Shown: one piece after another, positions 1-6,746 of the stretch | Layout: every line of letters begins with the position of its first letter | Position numbering within the stretch: position 1 is the first letter of the stretch | Assembly (NCBI GenBank): GCA_016204595.1 | Contig: JACQKJ010000047.1 | Coordinates: 1-19,862 of the forward strand | DNA length: 19,862 nucleotides | Source of the DNA: Candidatus Komeilibacteria bacterium | GTDB taxonomy: Bacteria; Patescibacteriota; Patescibacteriia; UBA1558; 2-01-FULL-52-15 | Reading direction: 5' to 3' | Position numbers and translations under genes: made by a program | Notes under the pieces: model-generated | Databases searched by the model: none | What the model was told of the DNA's origin: nothing | The model's input: only the letters and a program-made list of their open reading frames with translations

Positions 1-10
1 GCAAAGAACA

Positions 11-124
11 TTGACCCCGTTAGAAGTCCGATATGACAACTACTTGTAGGCGATACTATGTCTAGTCATGAAAAACAGTATCATGTATAGAAATTCGGTA
101 GATGACTTCTAAACGGGGTTGACA
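11..124. repeat. Palindrome-ended element, copy A
   Basis: The element is about 114 bp with imperfect terminal inverted repeats. CCCCGTTAGAAGTC at the left faces GACTTCTAAACGGGG at the right, with one bulged A. A second copy lies in opposite orientation at 16773-16885, and a hand alignment gives roughly 80% identity over the whole length. The best-kept interior blocks are TATGACAAC, GTGAAAAACAGTATC-like and AAATTCGG. There is no open reading frame inside. The right edge ends in TTGACA, which forms the -35 box of the next gene. It resembles a REPIN or MITE in size and form, but no transposase is in the window, so mobility is inferred. Confidence 0.75.
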
Positions 125-147
125 GGGAACTTTTTTTCGGCTATGGT
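119..147 (+). promoter_or_regulatory. Promoter using the edge of element A
   Basis: TTGACA (119-124) is followed by exactly 17 bases and TATGGT (142-147). Transcription would begin near 154, giving a leader of about 11 bases before the ATG at 165. No Shine-Dalgarno is visible. The -35 hexamer is the last six bases of element A. Confidence 0.6.
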
Positions 148-164
148 TATTAGATTTTTTAAAT

Positions 165-1282
165 ATGATCATTACCGAGCAAACAGATATCACAAATCTG
201 CTTGCAGCTAGCCGGAGGGTGTTGGTTGTAGCAAAAGATAACCCGGGGCACGATGAGGTCGCTTCCGCATTAGCGTGGGCGCTCTGGCTTACGGAACAAA
301 AGAAAGATCGGGTGGATGTCTACGTGCATACGCCGAGCAAGAACCGATTCAAGTTCCTCCCTGGTTTTTCGGATATCCGTGAGCAGGTGCAATCAGCGGA
401 CGAATTCATCATCAAGATCAATGTCGCAAAGACCAAGGCAAAGGAATTGAGCTATGACGTCAAAGGAGAAACACTTGAGGTCAAGATCAAGCCCGAGGGT
501 GGCAACTTCAGTCCGCGGGACGTATCGTTCGCTGAAAGTTCATTTGGATACGATGTGATCATCACACTTGGCGCGACAGAACTTGCAGCATTGGGAAGCG
601 TTTTCGAGAACAACAGGGAACTTTTTTTTAATACGCCGATTATCAATATTGACCGCCAGAGCAGAAACATCCGCTACGGGCATATCAATGCGATCTATCT
701 CATGGCAACGTCGATTGCCGAGATAACGTATCGCATTATCGAGAAGCAGATCACGCCGGATATCGCGACGTGTTTGCTGACAGGTCTGATCGCCGCGACC
801 AACAGTTTCCAAACTCCGCAAGTGAACCCGGATACCCTGCACCTTGCCAGCGAACTCATCGTCGCTGGTGCTGCGCGCGAGGAGATCGTGAACCACTTGT
901 ATCGCACCAAGAACATGGACAAGCTCAAGATATGGGGGCGGGTGCTTTCTCGTTTACAGCAGGTTGCTACCCTTATCGTGTACTCCGACCTGACTCATGA
1001 CGATATTGAAGGAAAGGATGTTGACTTGCCCGGGCTTGTGGAGGATTTGATTCTCGCCAGTCCCGAGGCGCACATTGTCCTTTTCTTTTTTGAAGCAAAA
1101 AAAGCGAGACGCGCGTGTATGTATACGCCCGGGAAAATTATGATCTATCCCAGCTGCTGCAGCAATTCGCGCCAGAGGGCAACCGCAAGCAGGTCGTGGT
1201 AACGATTCAGAAAAATCGAGTCGATGCCGAAAGAGAGCTCCTCGCGCATCTGCGCTCAAAACTCAAGCTCATTAGCCGTTAG
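165..1282 (+). CDS. Degenerate DHH-family phosphoesterase, frameshifted
   Basis: The frame opened at 165 runs to a TAA at 1202, but its last ~30 residues are not family-like. A -1 shift at the A7 run (1097-1103, GCA AAA AAA G) joins it to a frame that continues ETRVYVYARENYDLSQLLQQ and ends at TAG 1282, giving about 372 residues with a normal DHHA1-like tail. The family comprises DHH phosphoesterases such as NrnA nanoRNase. Catalytic residues look lost here: the DHH triad position reads DRQ (residues 163-165, in NIDRQSRN), and the later acidic motif reads LLTGLIAATNSF. I associate such degenerate versions with Patescibacteria, so a non-catalytic nucleic-acid or nucleotide-binding role is possible. 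The break may be a sequencing error, a true mutation, or recoding by slippage. It converges with the pilin-like gene 6 bases away. Confidence 0.8.
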
Positions 1283-1288
1283 CTCTCG

Positions 1289-1633
1289 TTAGAGGGCGCC
1301 GGCAAGGTTGTTAACAAGAAATCCTGCGATTGAATACGCCATCAAGATAAGAAGCAGGCCGGTAACGCCTGCGCCGATCATTTTTTTTGCTTCAGCAATA
1401 CGATCTTCGTTGCCTCCGGAGGTCATCCATTTGAGGCCGCCCGCGAGAATGATGAGAATGAGGATGATGCCAAGGAATCCTACGAAGACACCAACAAGAT
1501 TACCAATGGTTGTGGGCAAGGCCTGACTGCTGAAACCGGCGAAGTCAGCGGGAATGTCAACTGAAACTTGCGCCAAAGCAGCCCTTGCCGGCGCGAAGAA
1601 CGTGATGAAGAACGCGATAAGGAGCATAGGCAT
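1289..1633 (-). CDS. T4SS-pilin-like small membrane protein
   Basis: The product is 114 residues, starting MPMLLIAFFITF. It has an N-terminal signal-like hydrophobic segment (about 3-22), a short polar stretch, a long hydrophobic helix (about 50-68), the motif GGLKWMTSGGNEDRIAEAKK, and a final hydrophobic helix ending NNLAGAL. This two-helix plan with a central W-M-T-x-G-G-N motif matches the small pilin-like (VirB2/T4SS_pilin-type) proteins common in Patescibacteria; the exact function is not known. The frame stays open upstream to 1762, but that extension translates a perfect 14-bp palindrome and has no pilin character, so I chose the ATG at 1633. A TACAAT box lies 12 bases before that start. 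Codon 3 (1627) is another possible ATG. Confidence 0.75.
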   Translation of the reverse strand: MPMLLIAFFITFFAPARAALAQVSVDIPADFAGFSSQALPTTIGNLVGVFVGFLGIILILIILAGGLKWMTSGGNEDRIAEAKKMIGAGVTGLLLILMAYSIAGFLVNNLAGAL

Positions 1634-1645
1634 AATCTTTTGCGT

Positions 1646-1702
1646 ATTGTAATGAGAAGAGACTCTTAAGTAAGTATGCACCCGTACAGCACAAAAACAC
1701 AA
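1646..1702 (-). promoter_or_regulatory. Possible promoter region of the pilin-like gene
   Basis: On the minus strand TACAAT (1646-1651) lies 12 bases before the ATG and would give a near-leaderless message. An alternative is TTGTGT (1697-1702), immediately outside the palindrome at 1703-1734, with CATACT (1673-1678) 18 bases downstream. The sequence alone does not decide between them. Confidence 0.3.
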
Positions 1703-1734
1703 CCCCGCCCTGCACCATACGGTGCAGGGCGGGG
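1703..1734. repeat. Perfect 14-bp stem palindrome (CCCTGCA family)
   Basis: CCCCGCCCTGCACC (1703-1716) and GGTGCAGGGCGGGG (1721-1734) form a perfect 14-bp stem around an ATAC loop. The core CCCTGYA...TRCAGGG is shared with the palindromes at 1902, 2008 and 2252. On the minus strand the stem is followed by TTGTGTTTTTGTG, so it could also terminate transcription. Confidence 0.7.
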
Positions 1735-1794
1735 CAACCCCCTTCTTTGTATTTTTGACCATACGTTCGCCAAAATATTACATACATATCAAAC

Positions 1795-1831
1795 CAACCC
1801 CGATACCGCGCCCTTCGGGCGCGGGTGGGTT
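1795..1831. other. Strong GC stem-loop
   Basis: CCGCGCCC (1806-1813) pairs perfectly with GGGCGCGG (1817-1824) around TTC, and flanking AACCC/GGGTT can lengthen the stem. No clear T-run follows on either strand, so a terminator role is uncertain. Confidence 0.45.
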
Positions 1832-1873
1832 TATTGACTTAATCAGCTAAACTTTGCATACTTGCCACAGTCC

Positions 1874-1949
1874 GGGCCCGTAACTCCCTGTACTAGTCGC
1901 TCCCTGTAATAGAAGCTTTGCTTCATTACAGGGCAGGCAGTGGTTAGAG
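1874..1949 (+). pseudogene. tRNA 5' fragment interrupted in the D-arm
   Basis: GGGCCCGTAACTC (1874-1886) resembles the first 13 bases of the intact tRNA at 2089 (GGGCCAGTAACTC). It is followed by a 52-base insert (1887-1938) containing the palindrome at 1902-1933. Then comes AGTGGTTAGAG (1939-1949), which reads as a tRNA D-loop and the 3' side of a D-stem (CTC pairs GAG). No anticodon arm or T-arm follows in register. I infer a tRNA remnant with a palindromic insertion in the D-loop. The match is short, so chance resemblance is possible. Confidence 0.4.
1902..1933. repeat. CCCTGTA palindrome, copy 1
   Basis: CCCTGTAAT and ATTACAGGG flank GAAGC/GCTTC, giving a 14-bp stem with one bulged A and a TTT loop. 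It differs from the copy at 2008-2039 at three places. Two of these are a compensatory pair (A-T here, G-C there) and the third is in the loop. Both copies are preceded by CTAG(T/A)CGCT. Confidence 0.75.
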
Positions 1950-1968
1950 AAAGATAATTTGATATCTT

Positions 1969-2077
1969 GGGAGCATAGCTCAGTTGGTTACCCCGCTACT
2001 AGACGCTCCCTGTAGTAGAAGCTTCGCTTCACTACAGGGCGGGTCGCGTCAGTACGGGGCAGGGAGCACCTTTGCAT
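1969..2077 (+). pseudogene. tRNA 5' half split by a palindromic insert
   Basis: GGGAGCATAGCTCAGTTGGTTA (1969-1990, written here as a 22-base tRNA start made of GGGAGCA, TA, GCTC and AGTTGGTTA) has an acceptor strand, a D-stem strand and a D-loop. After a 73-base insert (1991-2063) the sequence resumes with GAGCACC (2064-2070), where GAGC is the exact D-stem partner of GCTC, then TTTGCAT (2071-2077), which resembles an Ala(UGC) anticodon loop. The anticodon stem does not pair and no T-arm follows, so this is probably a non-functional remnant rather than a tRNA with an intron. Confidence 0.5.
1991..2063. repeat. Nested palindromic insert, CCCTGTA copy 2
   Basis: The outer ends CCCCG (1991-1995) and CGGGG (2055-2059) pair, with partial pairing of CTACTAGACGC against GCGTCAGTA inside. 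The core hairpin at 2008-2039 is CCCTGTAGT A GAAGC TTC GCTTC ACTACAGGG in pieces: a 14-bp stem with one bulge. The insert lies exactly between the two D-stem strands of the tRNA-like sequence around it. Confidence 0.7.
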
Positions 2078-2088
2078 AAGAAATTTGT

Positions 2089-2163
2089 GGGCCAGTAACT
2101 CAGCGGTAGAGTGCCACCCTTATAAGGTGGAAGTCGATGGTTCGATCCCATCCTGGCCTACCA
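2089..2163 (+). tRNA. tRNA-Ile(UAU)
   Basis: A full cloverleaf can be drawn by eye. The acceptor is GGGCCAG/CTGGCCT (first pair G-U), the D-stem is ACTC/GAGT, and the anticodon stem is CCACC/GGTGG around the loop CTTATAA. The variable loop is 5 bases, the T-arm is GATGG-TTCGATC-CCATC, the discriminator is A, and CCA is encoded (2161-2163). The anticodon at 2121-2123 is TAT, which reads AUA. Most bacteria instead read AUA with a CAU tRNA modified to lysidine by TilS, so UAU is notable. The 3' end overlaps the terminal repeat of the next palindromic element by two bases. Confidence 0.9.
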
Positions 2164-2252
2164 TGTACCACTCGTTCTCTCGCTGTACCCGATCACTTCG
2201 GGTACATGGCGGAGCCATCAAACGAGCAGAAAATCAGGAAGAGTGGTACATG
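2162..2252. repeat. MITE-like element with 12-bp terminal inverted repeats
   Basis: CATGTACCACTC (2162-2173) and GAGTGGTACATG (2241-2252) are perfect inverted repeats bounding 91 bp. Inside are further hairpins: TGTACCCG/CGGGTACA (2184-2206) and ATGGC-GGA-GCCAT (2206-2218), plus CTCGTT/AACGAG. There is no coding content. The left end abuts the CCA of the tRNA. Confidence 0.7.
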
Positions 2253-2288
2253 CCCTGCACCGGAGCCGATAGGCGACTGGTACAGGGC
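2252..2288. repeat. CCCTGCA palindrome, imperfect copy
   Basis: GCCCTGCACC (2252-2261) and GGTACAGGGC (2279-2288) pair except for one C-A mismatch, around an 17-base loop. It belongs with the CCCTGYA family at 1703, 1902 and 2008. Confidence 0.55.
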
Positions 2289-2304
2289 AAAAGAAGATTA
2301 TCGA

Positions 2305-2324
2305 GGTTCAAACCTGGCCTACCA
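2305..2324 (+). pseudogene. tRNA 3' end fragment
   Basis: GGTTCAAACCTGGCCTACCA resembles the 3' end of the intact tRNA (GGTTCGATCC ... CTGGCCTACCA) with five bases missing from the T-stem. No matching anticodon arm is upstream; a palindrome lies there instead. It reads as a decayed tRNA-Ile 3' end. Confidence 0.45.
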
Positions 2325-2338
2325 GAAACAATCCCAGT

Positions 2339-3766
2339 ATGCCACGAACAAAAATAGTTATTTCCATTCTTGTAGCGCTCGTTGCCATTGGTGCGGGTAT
2401 TTTTCTCTGGGTACGACAGGGCAGGGCGGCAATCGGCAGCTTGAATATCTATACCGGATCGGTCACCGTACTTCAGGGGGAAGCTGGTGTTGTCGTCGGT
2501 GCCACCGGGATGAAAGTACAGGTGGGTGACGTTTTGAAAACAGGACCGAGCAGCCGCATCTCGGTCATTCTCAATGACGGGTCGGTTATCAGGCTTGAAG
2601 AAAACAGCGAGGCTGAGGTTTCTGTGATGGCATATCGAGGTAATAAAATCGGTGAAGCGCTTTTCAAACTTCATTATGGCAACCTCTGGTCAGACGTGCA
2701 GCCGGTGGCGCCGAGCGGGAAGTATCAGATTGAAACGCCAGCTATCGTTGCCTCTATCCGGGGCACGAATTTTAATGTTTCGTATGTAAGCGGAGTACAT
2801 ACGGTTGCAGTGGCGCAAGGAACAGTCGGCGTGGCGCTGCTGTCCGATCAAGGAAATGAGAAAAGACTGACCACAGGATCTGCTTTTGCGATTCATGACG
2901 AGGCGCTGCAACCGGACTTTGATCGCGGCCCAGAAGGCTGGAGTGACGAAGCAGCATCTGATGGCTGGACGCAATTCAACGTGCAACAGAGCGGTTTGGA
3001 ACCATATGATACTTCTCCTGCGGTCGACGAAACCGCAGCCGCAACGTCAACTGAGCCAGTAGCAACATCCACTGCTCCGGCTGCGAATAGCAACGCAAAT
3101 ATCAATACGCTGCCCAAGAATACCAATACCAATCAGCAACCAACAAGTACCAATACTTCAAGCAACACGAATCAACCCACGCCGACAAATAGTACGCCCA
3201 CACCACAGCCCCCTGCAAAAAAATTAATATCTATCCTCCTATTACCCAAGCAGGCAAGTGTAAAATTGAACGGAACAGTCCAGTTGTCGGCAACCGGGCG
3301 CTATAGCGACAATTCTTTGGTCACGATCACCGGTCAAGTTTCATGGATTCAGAAACCGGACATTGGGACGCTTTCGAAGCAGGGGCTGTTTCAAGGAACG
3401 CAGGGCGGTCAAACTGCTATCCAGGCAAGTCTTGATGGTATTTTTTCGAATGAGATCGCGATCACTGTCGAAGGCGCGGTACAGCCGCCAGTCAAGACAA
3501 TTACGGCGCTGCGCGTGAGTTACGCAAAGCAGCCAAGTACTGGTATCGCCTACGGATTTCCGAGTTCTCAATTTAACGCAATCGCATACTATTCGGATAA
3601 TTCGAACGAAGACGTGACCCAGCAGACTACCTGGAGCGTTGTCACAGGTACTGCTCAAGGGAGTATTACCGGTTCTGGATCGTATACGCCGCACACGCAA
3701 GGCATTGATACGGTACGCGCGGAATTTAACGGGCTTCAAACCGATACCCAGATTCAGGCACCGTAA
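2339..3766 (+). CDS. FecR-domain membrane protein with two Ig-like domains
   Basis: The product is 475 residues. One N-terminal membrane helix (about 5-24) is followed by a FecR-type domain (about 60-150) with VGDVLKTGPSSRISVILND, GSVIRLEENSEAEV and TPAIVASIRGTNFNV. A low-complexity linker rich in T, S, N and P follows (about 230-295), then two beta-rich BIG2-like Ig domains (about 296-383 and 388-475). The plan is of a cytoplasmic stub with most of the protein outside the membrane. FecR domains in other bacteria act in envelope signalling or bind surface components. The next gene, a CHASE2 cyclase, starts only 2 bases after this stop, so the two are almost certainly co-transcribed and may form a sensor pair. 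The start is the first ATG before the membrane helix. No Shine-Dalgarno is visible. Confidence 0.85.
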   Translation: MPRTKIVISILVALVAIGAGIFLWVRQGRAAIGSLNIYTGSVTVLQGEAGVVVGATGMKVQVGDVLKTGPSSRISVILNDGSVIRLEENSEAEVSVMAYRGNKIGEALFKLHYGNLWSDVQPVAPSGKYQIETPAIVASIRGTNFNVSYVSGVHTVAVAQGTVGVALLSDQGNEKRLTTGSAFAIHDEALQPDFDRGPEGWSDEAASDGWTQFNVQQSGLEPYDTSPAVDETAAATSTEPVATSTAPAANSNANINTLPKNTNTNQQPTSTNTSSNTNQPTPTNSTPTPQPPAKKLISILLLPKQASVKLNGTVQLSATGRYSDNSLVTITGQVSWIQKPDIGTLSKQGLFQGTQGGQTAIQASLDGIFSNEIAITVEGAVQPPVKTITALRVSYAKQPSTGIAYGFPSSQFNAIAYYSDNSNEDVTQQTTWSVVTGTAQGSITGSGSYTPHTQGIDTVRAEFNGLQTDTQIQAP

Positions 3767-3768
3767 CT

Positions 3769-5475
3769 ATGAAAAAGTTTTTTGTATCGGTCGCAGCGTT
3801 CGTCGTGTTCGCATTGATTGCGCTGCTCCCCTATGTTGCATCACTGGAGCTGAAAGCGCTTGATGTATTCAGGGCTCCGCATGCGCCGCATCCGGATATC
3901 GTGATTCTGGCGATCGATAATAAAAGTTTGCAGGCGATCGGTCGCTGGCCATGGGACAGGAACGTACATGCTCAACTTTTAGAGAAAATGAGCGCTTCCC
4001 ATCCACGAGCACTTGCTTTTGATGTTGATTTCGTTGAGCAGCAAGATGTTGAGAATGACGATGCATTCGCAGCCGCCCTGCAGAACGTTTCTTTCCCGCT
4101 CATACTGTCGGCGTCAGCTGTGTATACGCGGGGCAGTACCCAGCCGACGCGTTTTCTCTATCCGCTACCGCAATTCACCCAGGGTACACACGTCAGCACA
4201 GGCGGTACCAATGTCACCATAGCTCCTGATGGCTTGGCGCGAACCATACCAGGGCAGGAAACGGCAGAAAATACAGTTATGCAGCCGTTTGCCGTTGCTA
4301 TTGCACACGCGATCGGCGCGACCGTTGCTTCTTCCGATGGCGGCATCATCAACTTTGCTGGCCCTGCAGGAAGCTTCCCAACCTACTCCATATCAGATGT
4401 TTTGGCTGGTAAAGTGTCGGCATCTGCTTTTGACGATAAGATACTCCTCATCGGGGCAACGGCAAGCGATTTGCATGACGTTGTACAGGTACCGCCCCAA
4501 GGCACAGCACTGGCTGGCATTGAGTGGCATGCGAATGTGCTCGATAACCTGTTGCTCGGTCGTTCCGTTACGCCGGTGCCGCGCGTTTCCATTTTTTTCG
4601 GGAGCATTATCCTTGGCGTTCTGTTGCTTGTTTTGTTTCAGTTCGTCTCGCAGCGTATGATGCTTTTGGCGAGCGGTATCAGTATCATTGCATTGCCGGT
4701 CGCAAGTTTTTTTTCATGGCGTTCAGGCATCGGCTGGTCATACGTAGTGCCTGAAATTTTCGTCGCTGGTATTTTTTTCTTTGAAAGTCTTTCCCGCTGG
4801 TTGTACGCTGAAGCCGAGCGACGCAAGCTCCGGCGCACGATCCAGAATTATTTTTCGCCGCAAGTCGTGCAAACGATCCTCAATGATCCGGTGAGCTTGA
4901 AACTGGGGGGTCAACGACGCGAGGTGACGATTTTTTTCTCGGATATCCGGTCATTTACCACGATTACCGAGTCGGCAGACCCTGCAGTACTCTCTAGGCT
5001 GTTGCATGAGTACTTCACTGAAATGACCGAGGAGATTTTCGCGACCGACGGCGTGGTCGATAAATTTATCGGTGATTCAATCATGGCGTTCTGGGGAGCG
5101 CCGCTTGCACAACAGGATCACGCGGATCGGGCAGTCGAGACAGCCGTTGCCATGATGAAACGGCTCAAGACATTGCAGGAAAAATGGAAGCATGAAGGCT
5201 TGCCGGTCATGGATATCGGCATCGGTATTAATACCGGGATGGCGACCGTGGGCAACATGGGTTCTGAAAAGCGCTTCGACTATACCGTGATCGGCGACAG
5301 CGTGAATGCTGCTGCCCGGCTTGAAGGACTGAATAAGGAATACAAGACGCACATCATCATTTCTGAAACGACGAAGAATGCGCTGACCAGGAACTTTGCC
5401 GTAGAAGAGCTTGGCGACGTGTTGGTTAAGGGCAAGACGCAGTCAATAAAAATTTTCGAGGTCGAGATTTCCTAG
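3769..5475 (+). CDS. CHASE2-domain class III adenylate/guanylate cyclase
   Basis: The product is 568 residues. A membrane helix (about 4-22) leads into an extracytoplasmic CHASE2 sensor (about 30-265, with DIVILAIDNKSL and IGRWPWDR). Three membrane helices follow (about 273-345), then a cytoplasmic class III cyclase domain (about 380-568). Both metal-binding aspartates are present: D392 in FFSDIRSFT and D436 in KFIGDSIMAFWG. K432 is the adenine-selecting lysine and T506 (in FDYTVIGD) its usual partner in class IIIb enzymes. N513 and R517 of SVNAAARLE complete the transition-state set. The enzyme is therefore predicted active and to make cAMP. It follows the FecR-domain gene by 2 bases; CHASE2 cyclases next to FecR proteins are known elsewhere. 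No cAMP receptor is in the window. Confidence 0.92.
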   Translation: MKKFFVSVAAFVVFALIALLPYVASLELKALDVFRAPHAPHPDIVILAIDNKSLQAIGRWPWDRNVHAQLLEKMSASHPRALAFDVDFVEQQDVENDDAFAAALQNVSFPLILSASAVYTRGSTQPTRFLYPLPQFTQGTHVSTGGTNVTIAPDGLARTIPGQETAENTVMQPFAVAIAHAIGATVASSDGGIINFAGPAGSFPTYSISDVLAGKVSASAFDDKILLIGATASDLHDVVQVPPQGTALAGIEWHANVLDNLLLGRSVTPVPRVSIFFGSIILGVLLLVLFQFVSQRMMLLASGISIIALPVASFFSWRSGIGWSYVVPEIFVAGIFFFESLSRWLYAEAERRKLRRTIQNYFSPQVVQTILNDPVSLKLGGQRREVTIFFSDIRSFTTITESADPAVLSRLLHEYFTEMTEEIFATDGVVDKFIGDSIMAFWGAPLAQQDHADRAVETAVAMMKRLKTLQEKWKHEGLPVMDIGIGINTGMATVGNMGSEKRFDYTVIGDSVNAAARLEGLNKEYKTHIIISETTKNALTRNFAVEELGDVLVKGKTQSIKIFEVEIS

Positions 5476-5509
5476 GCTTCGTGCACGTACCTGCCGCTTC
5501 CTTTTTGCA

Positions 5510-5564
5510 GAGGAGAAGTGGAGCGCAAGCAAGAATGCTCTTCATGTACCGTGCGCTGCTCCTC
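5510..5564. other. Imperfect inverted repeat after the cyclase gene
   Basis: GAGGAG (5510-5515) and AGCGCA (5522-5527) face TGCGCT (5552-5557) and CTCCTC (5559-5564), with asymmetric spacing. CCCTTCT follows. It could be a weak terminator for the upstream pair, but the structure is loose. Confidence 0.25.
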
Positions 5565-5576
5565 CCTTCTATTGTG

Positions 5577-5585
5577 TGATATACT
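5577..5585 (+). promoter_or_regulatory. Extended -10 promoter, leaderless start
   Basis: TGATATACT is an extended -10 (TGn plus TATACT at 5580-5585). Transcription is expected about seven bases on, at or beside the GTG-ATG at 5592-5597, so the desaturase message is probably leaderless. Confidence 0.6.
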
Positions 5586-5594
5586 GATCGCGTG

Positions 5595-6704
5595 ATGTCT
5601 CTCAAAAATTTTAATTGGGGGCTGGGCGGATTTATTATCGGCTATCAAGCCATTCTTTTGGTTGCCCTGCCGTTTTATCTCTACTATACGCCGCCGCACT
5701 ACCCAGTGGTTCTTGCGTCGATCGTGCTCTTCGTATTGACATCGTTCGGTGTCGGTGTGTACCATCGCCATTATTCTCATCTGGGATACAAACTCAATCG
5801 CTGGATCGAACCACTCTTTTTATTTTTCGGAACCGCTGCATTCCAGGGAAGTGTCATCATGTGGGCACACGATCATCGCAAGCATCATCGCTTCATTGAT
5901 ACTGATGAGGATCCGTATACGGTAAGCAAAGGTTTCTGGCATGCCCATATGCTTTGGCTTCTGGAAAAATCAAGGCCGCGCGAACTGGAGCGATACGTTC
6001 CCGATCTCCTGAAAAGAAAACTTCTCGTATTTCAGGACAAGCATTATCTGGCACTCTCGATAGCCATAAACACGCTCCTGTGTATCGCGGTCGGTGCGAT
6101 CGTGAATGATTATCTGGGGGCATTCGTGCTTGCCTGGTGGGGAAGGATCTTTGTGTCGCACCATGTGACGTGGTTCATCAACTCGCTTGCGCACTACTGG
6201 GGCGAGCGGACCTATTCCAAAGAACTGTCTGCGGTGGACAATTTTATTCTTGCTTTTTTTACCAGCGGTGAAGGATATCATAATTACCATCACACATTTC
6301 CGGCAGACTACCGCAACGGGGTCCGCTGGTATCATTTTGATCCGAACAAGTGGCTTGTCTGGGCCTTGAGTAAGCTCGGACTCGCCAAAGGGCTCCTGCG
6401 GCATACCGAGTACACGATCCAGCAAAAATTATTGCTCGCAGATCAAAAACTTTTTCTGACAACGCTTGCAACGCAGCCGCTGACGCGCAAGCAGGAACTC
6501 GAAGCCCGGTTGCATACGCTCTATGTTTCGCTTCAGGAAAAGATGGAACGCATGAAAACACTTCGAGATGAGCGCAGAGCAGCTTTCAAGGCTCGCCGAA
6601 AAAAACTGTCATACGCCTTGCGAGAAATAAAGCGAACTGCTCGCAAAGAATGGCGCCAGTGGCACAAGCTTGGTCGCAGCATTCTCGACGCACAGGAACT
6701 GTAG
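5595..6704 (+). CDS. Membrane fatty-acid desaturase
   Basis: The product is 369 residues from the ATG at 5595; a GTG at 5592 would add one. It is a di-iron acyl desaturase of the stearoyl-CoA delta-9 type. The three histidine boxes are complete: HRHYSH (58-63), HDHRKHH (93-99) and GEGYHNYHH (226-234), with the accessory N197 and H201 of FINSLAHYWG (numbering from the GTG). Hydrophobic spans at about 13-53, 73-90, 150-185 and 188-200 fit the family. In place of a cytochrome b5 tail, the last ~85 residues form a highly charged, likely coiled-coil segment rich in K, R and E. The reaction needs O2 and an electron donor; the haem membrane protein at 8035 is a speculative candidate. A desaturase is noteworthy in a lineage that usually lacks fatty-acid synthesis. 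Confidence 0.9.
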   Translation: MSLKNFNWGLGGFIIGYQAILLVALPFYLYYTPPHYPVVLASIVLFVLTSFGVGVYHRHYSHLGYKLNRWIEPLFLFFGTAAFQGSVIMWAHDHRKHHRFIDTDEDPYTVSKGFWHAHMLWLLEKSRPRELERYVPDLLKRKLLVFQDKHYLALSIAINTLLCIAVGAIVNDYLGAFVLAWWGRIFVSHHVTWFINSLAHYWGERTYSKELSAVDNFILAFFTSGEGYHNYHHTFPADYRNGVRWYHFDPNKWLVWALSKLGLAKGLLRHTEYTIQQKLLLADQKLFLTTLATQPLTRKQELEARLHTLYVSLQEKMERMKTLRDERRAAFKARRKKLSYALREIKRTARKEWRQWHKLGRSILDAQEL

Positions 6705-6746
6705 GGCTTTTCATCGAACGCTGATCTCTTTTATCACTCACCTCCG

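Noticed and set aside
1634..1762. N-terminal extension of the pilin-like gene to an ATG at 1762
   Set aside because: The extension translates a perfect 14-bp palindrome, has no signal-peptide character, and the ATG at 1633 begins a normal hydrophobic leader.
1874..2077. Functional intron-containing tRNAs
   Set aside because: Neither sequence can form an anticodon arm plus T-arm after removing the insert, and no group I intron core is present.
1703..2288. CRISPR array from the clustered repeats
   Set aside because: The copies differ in length and spacing, are full palindromes with tRNA fragments between them, and no cas gene is present.
2085..2529. Plus-strand reading frames across the tRNA and repeats
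   Set aside because: They translate the tRNA, the palindromes and an alternative frame of the FecR gene; no family-like sequence or ribosome site.
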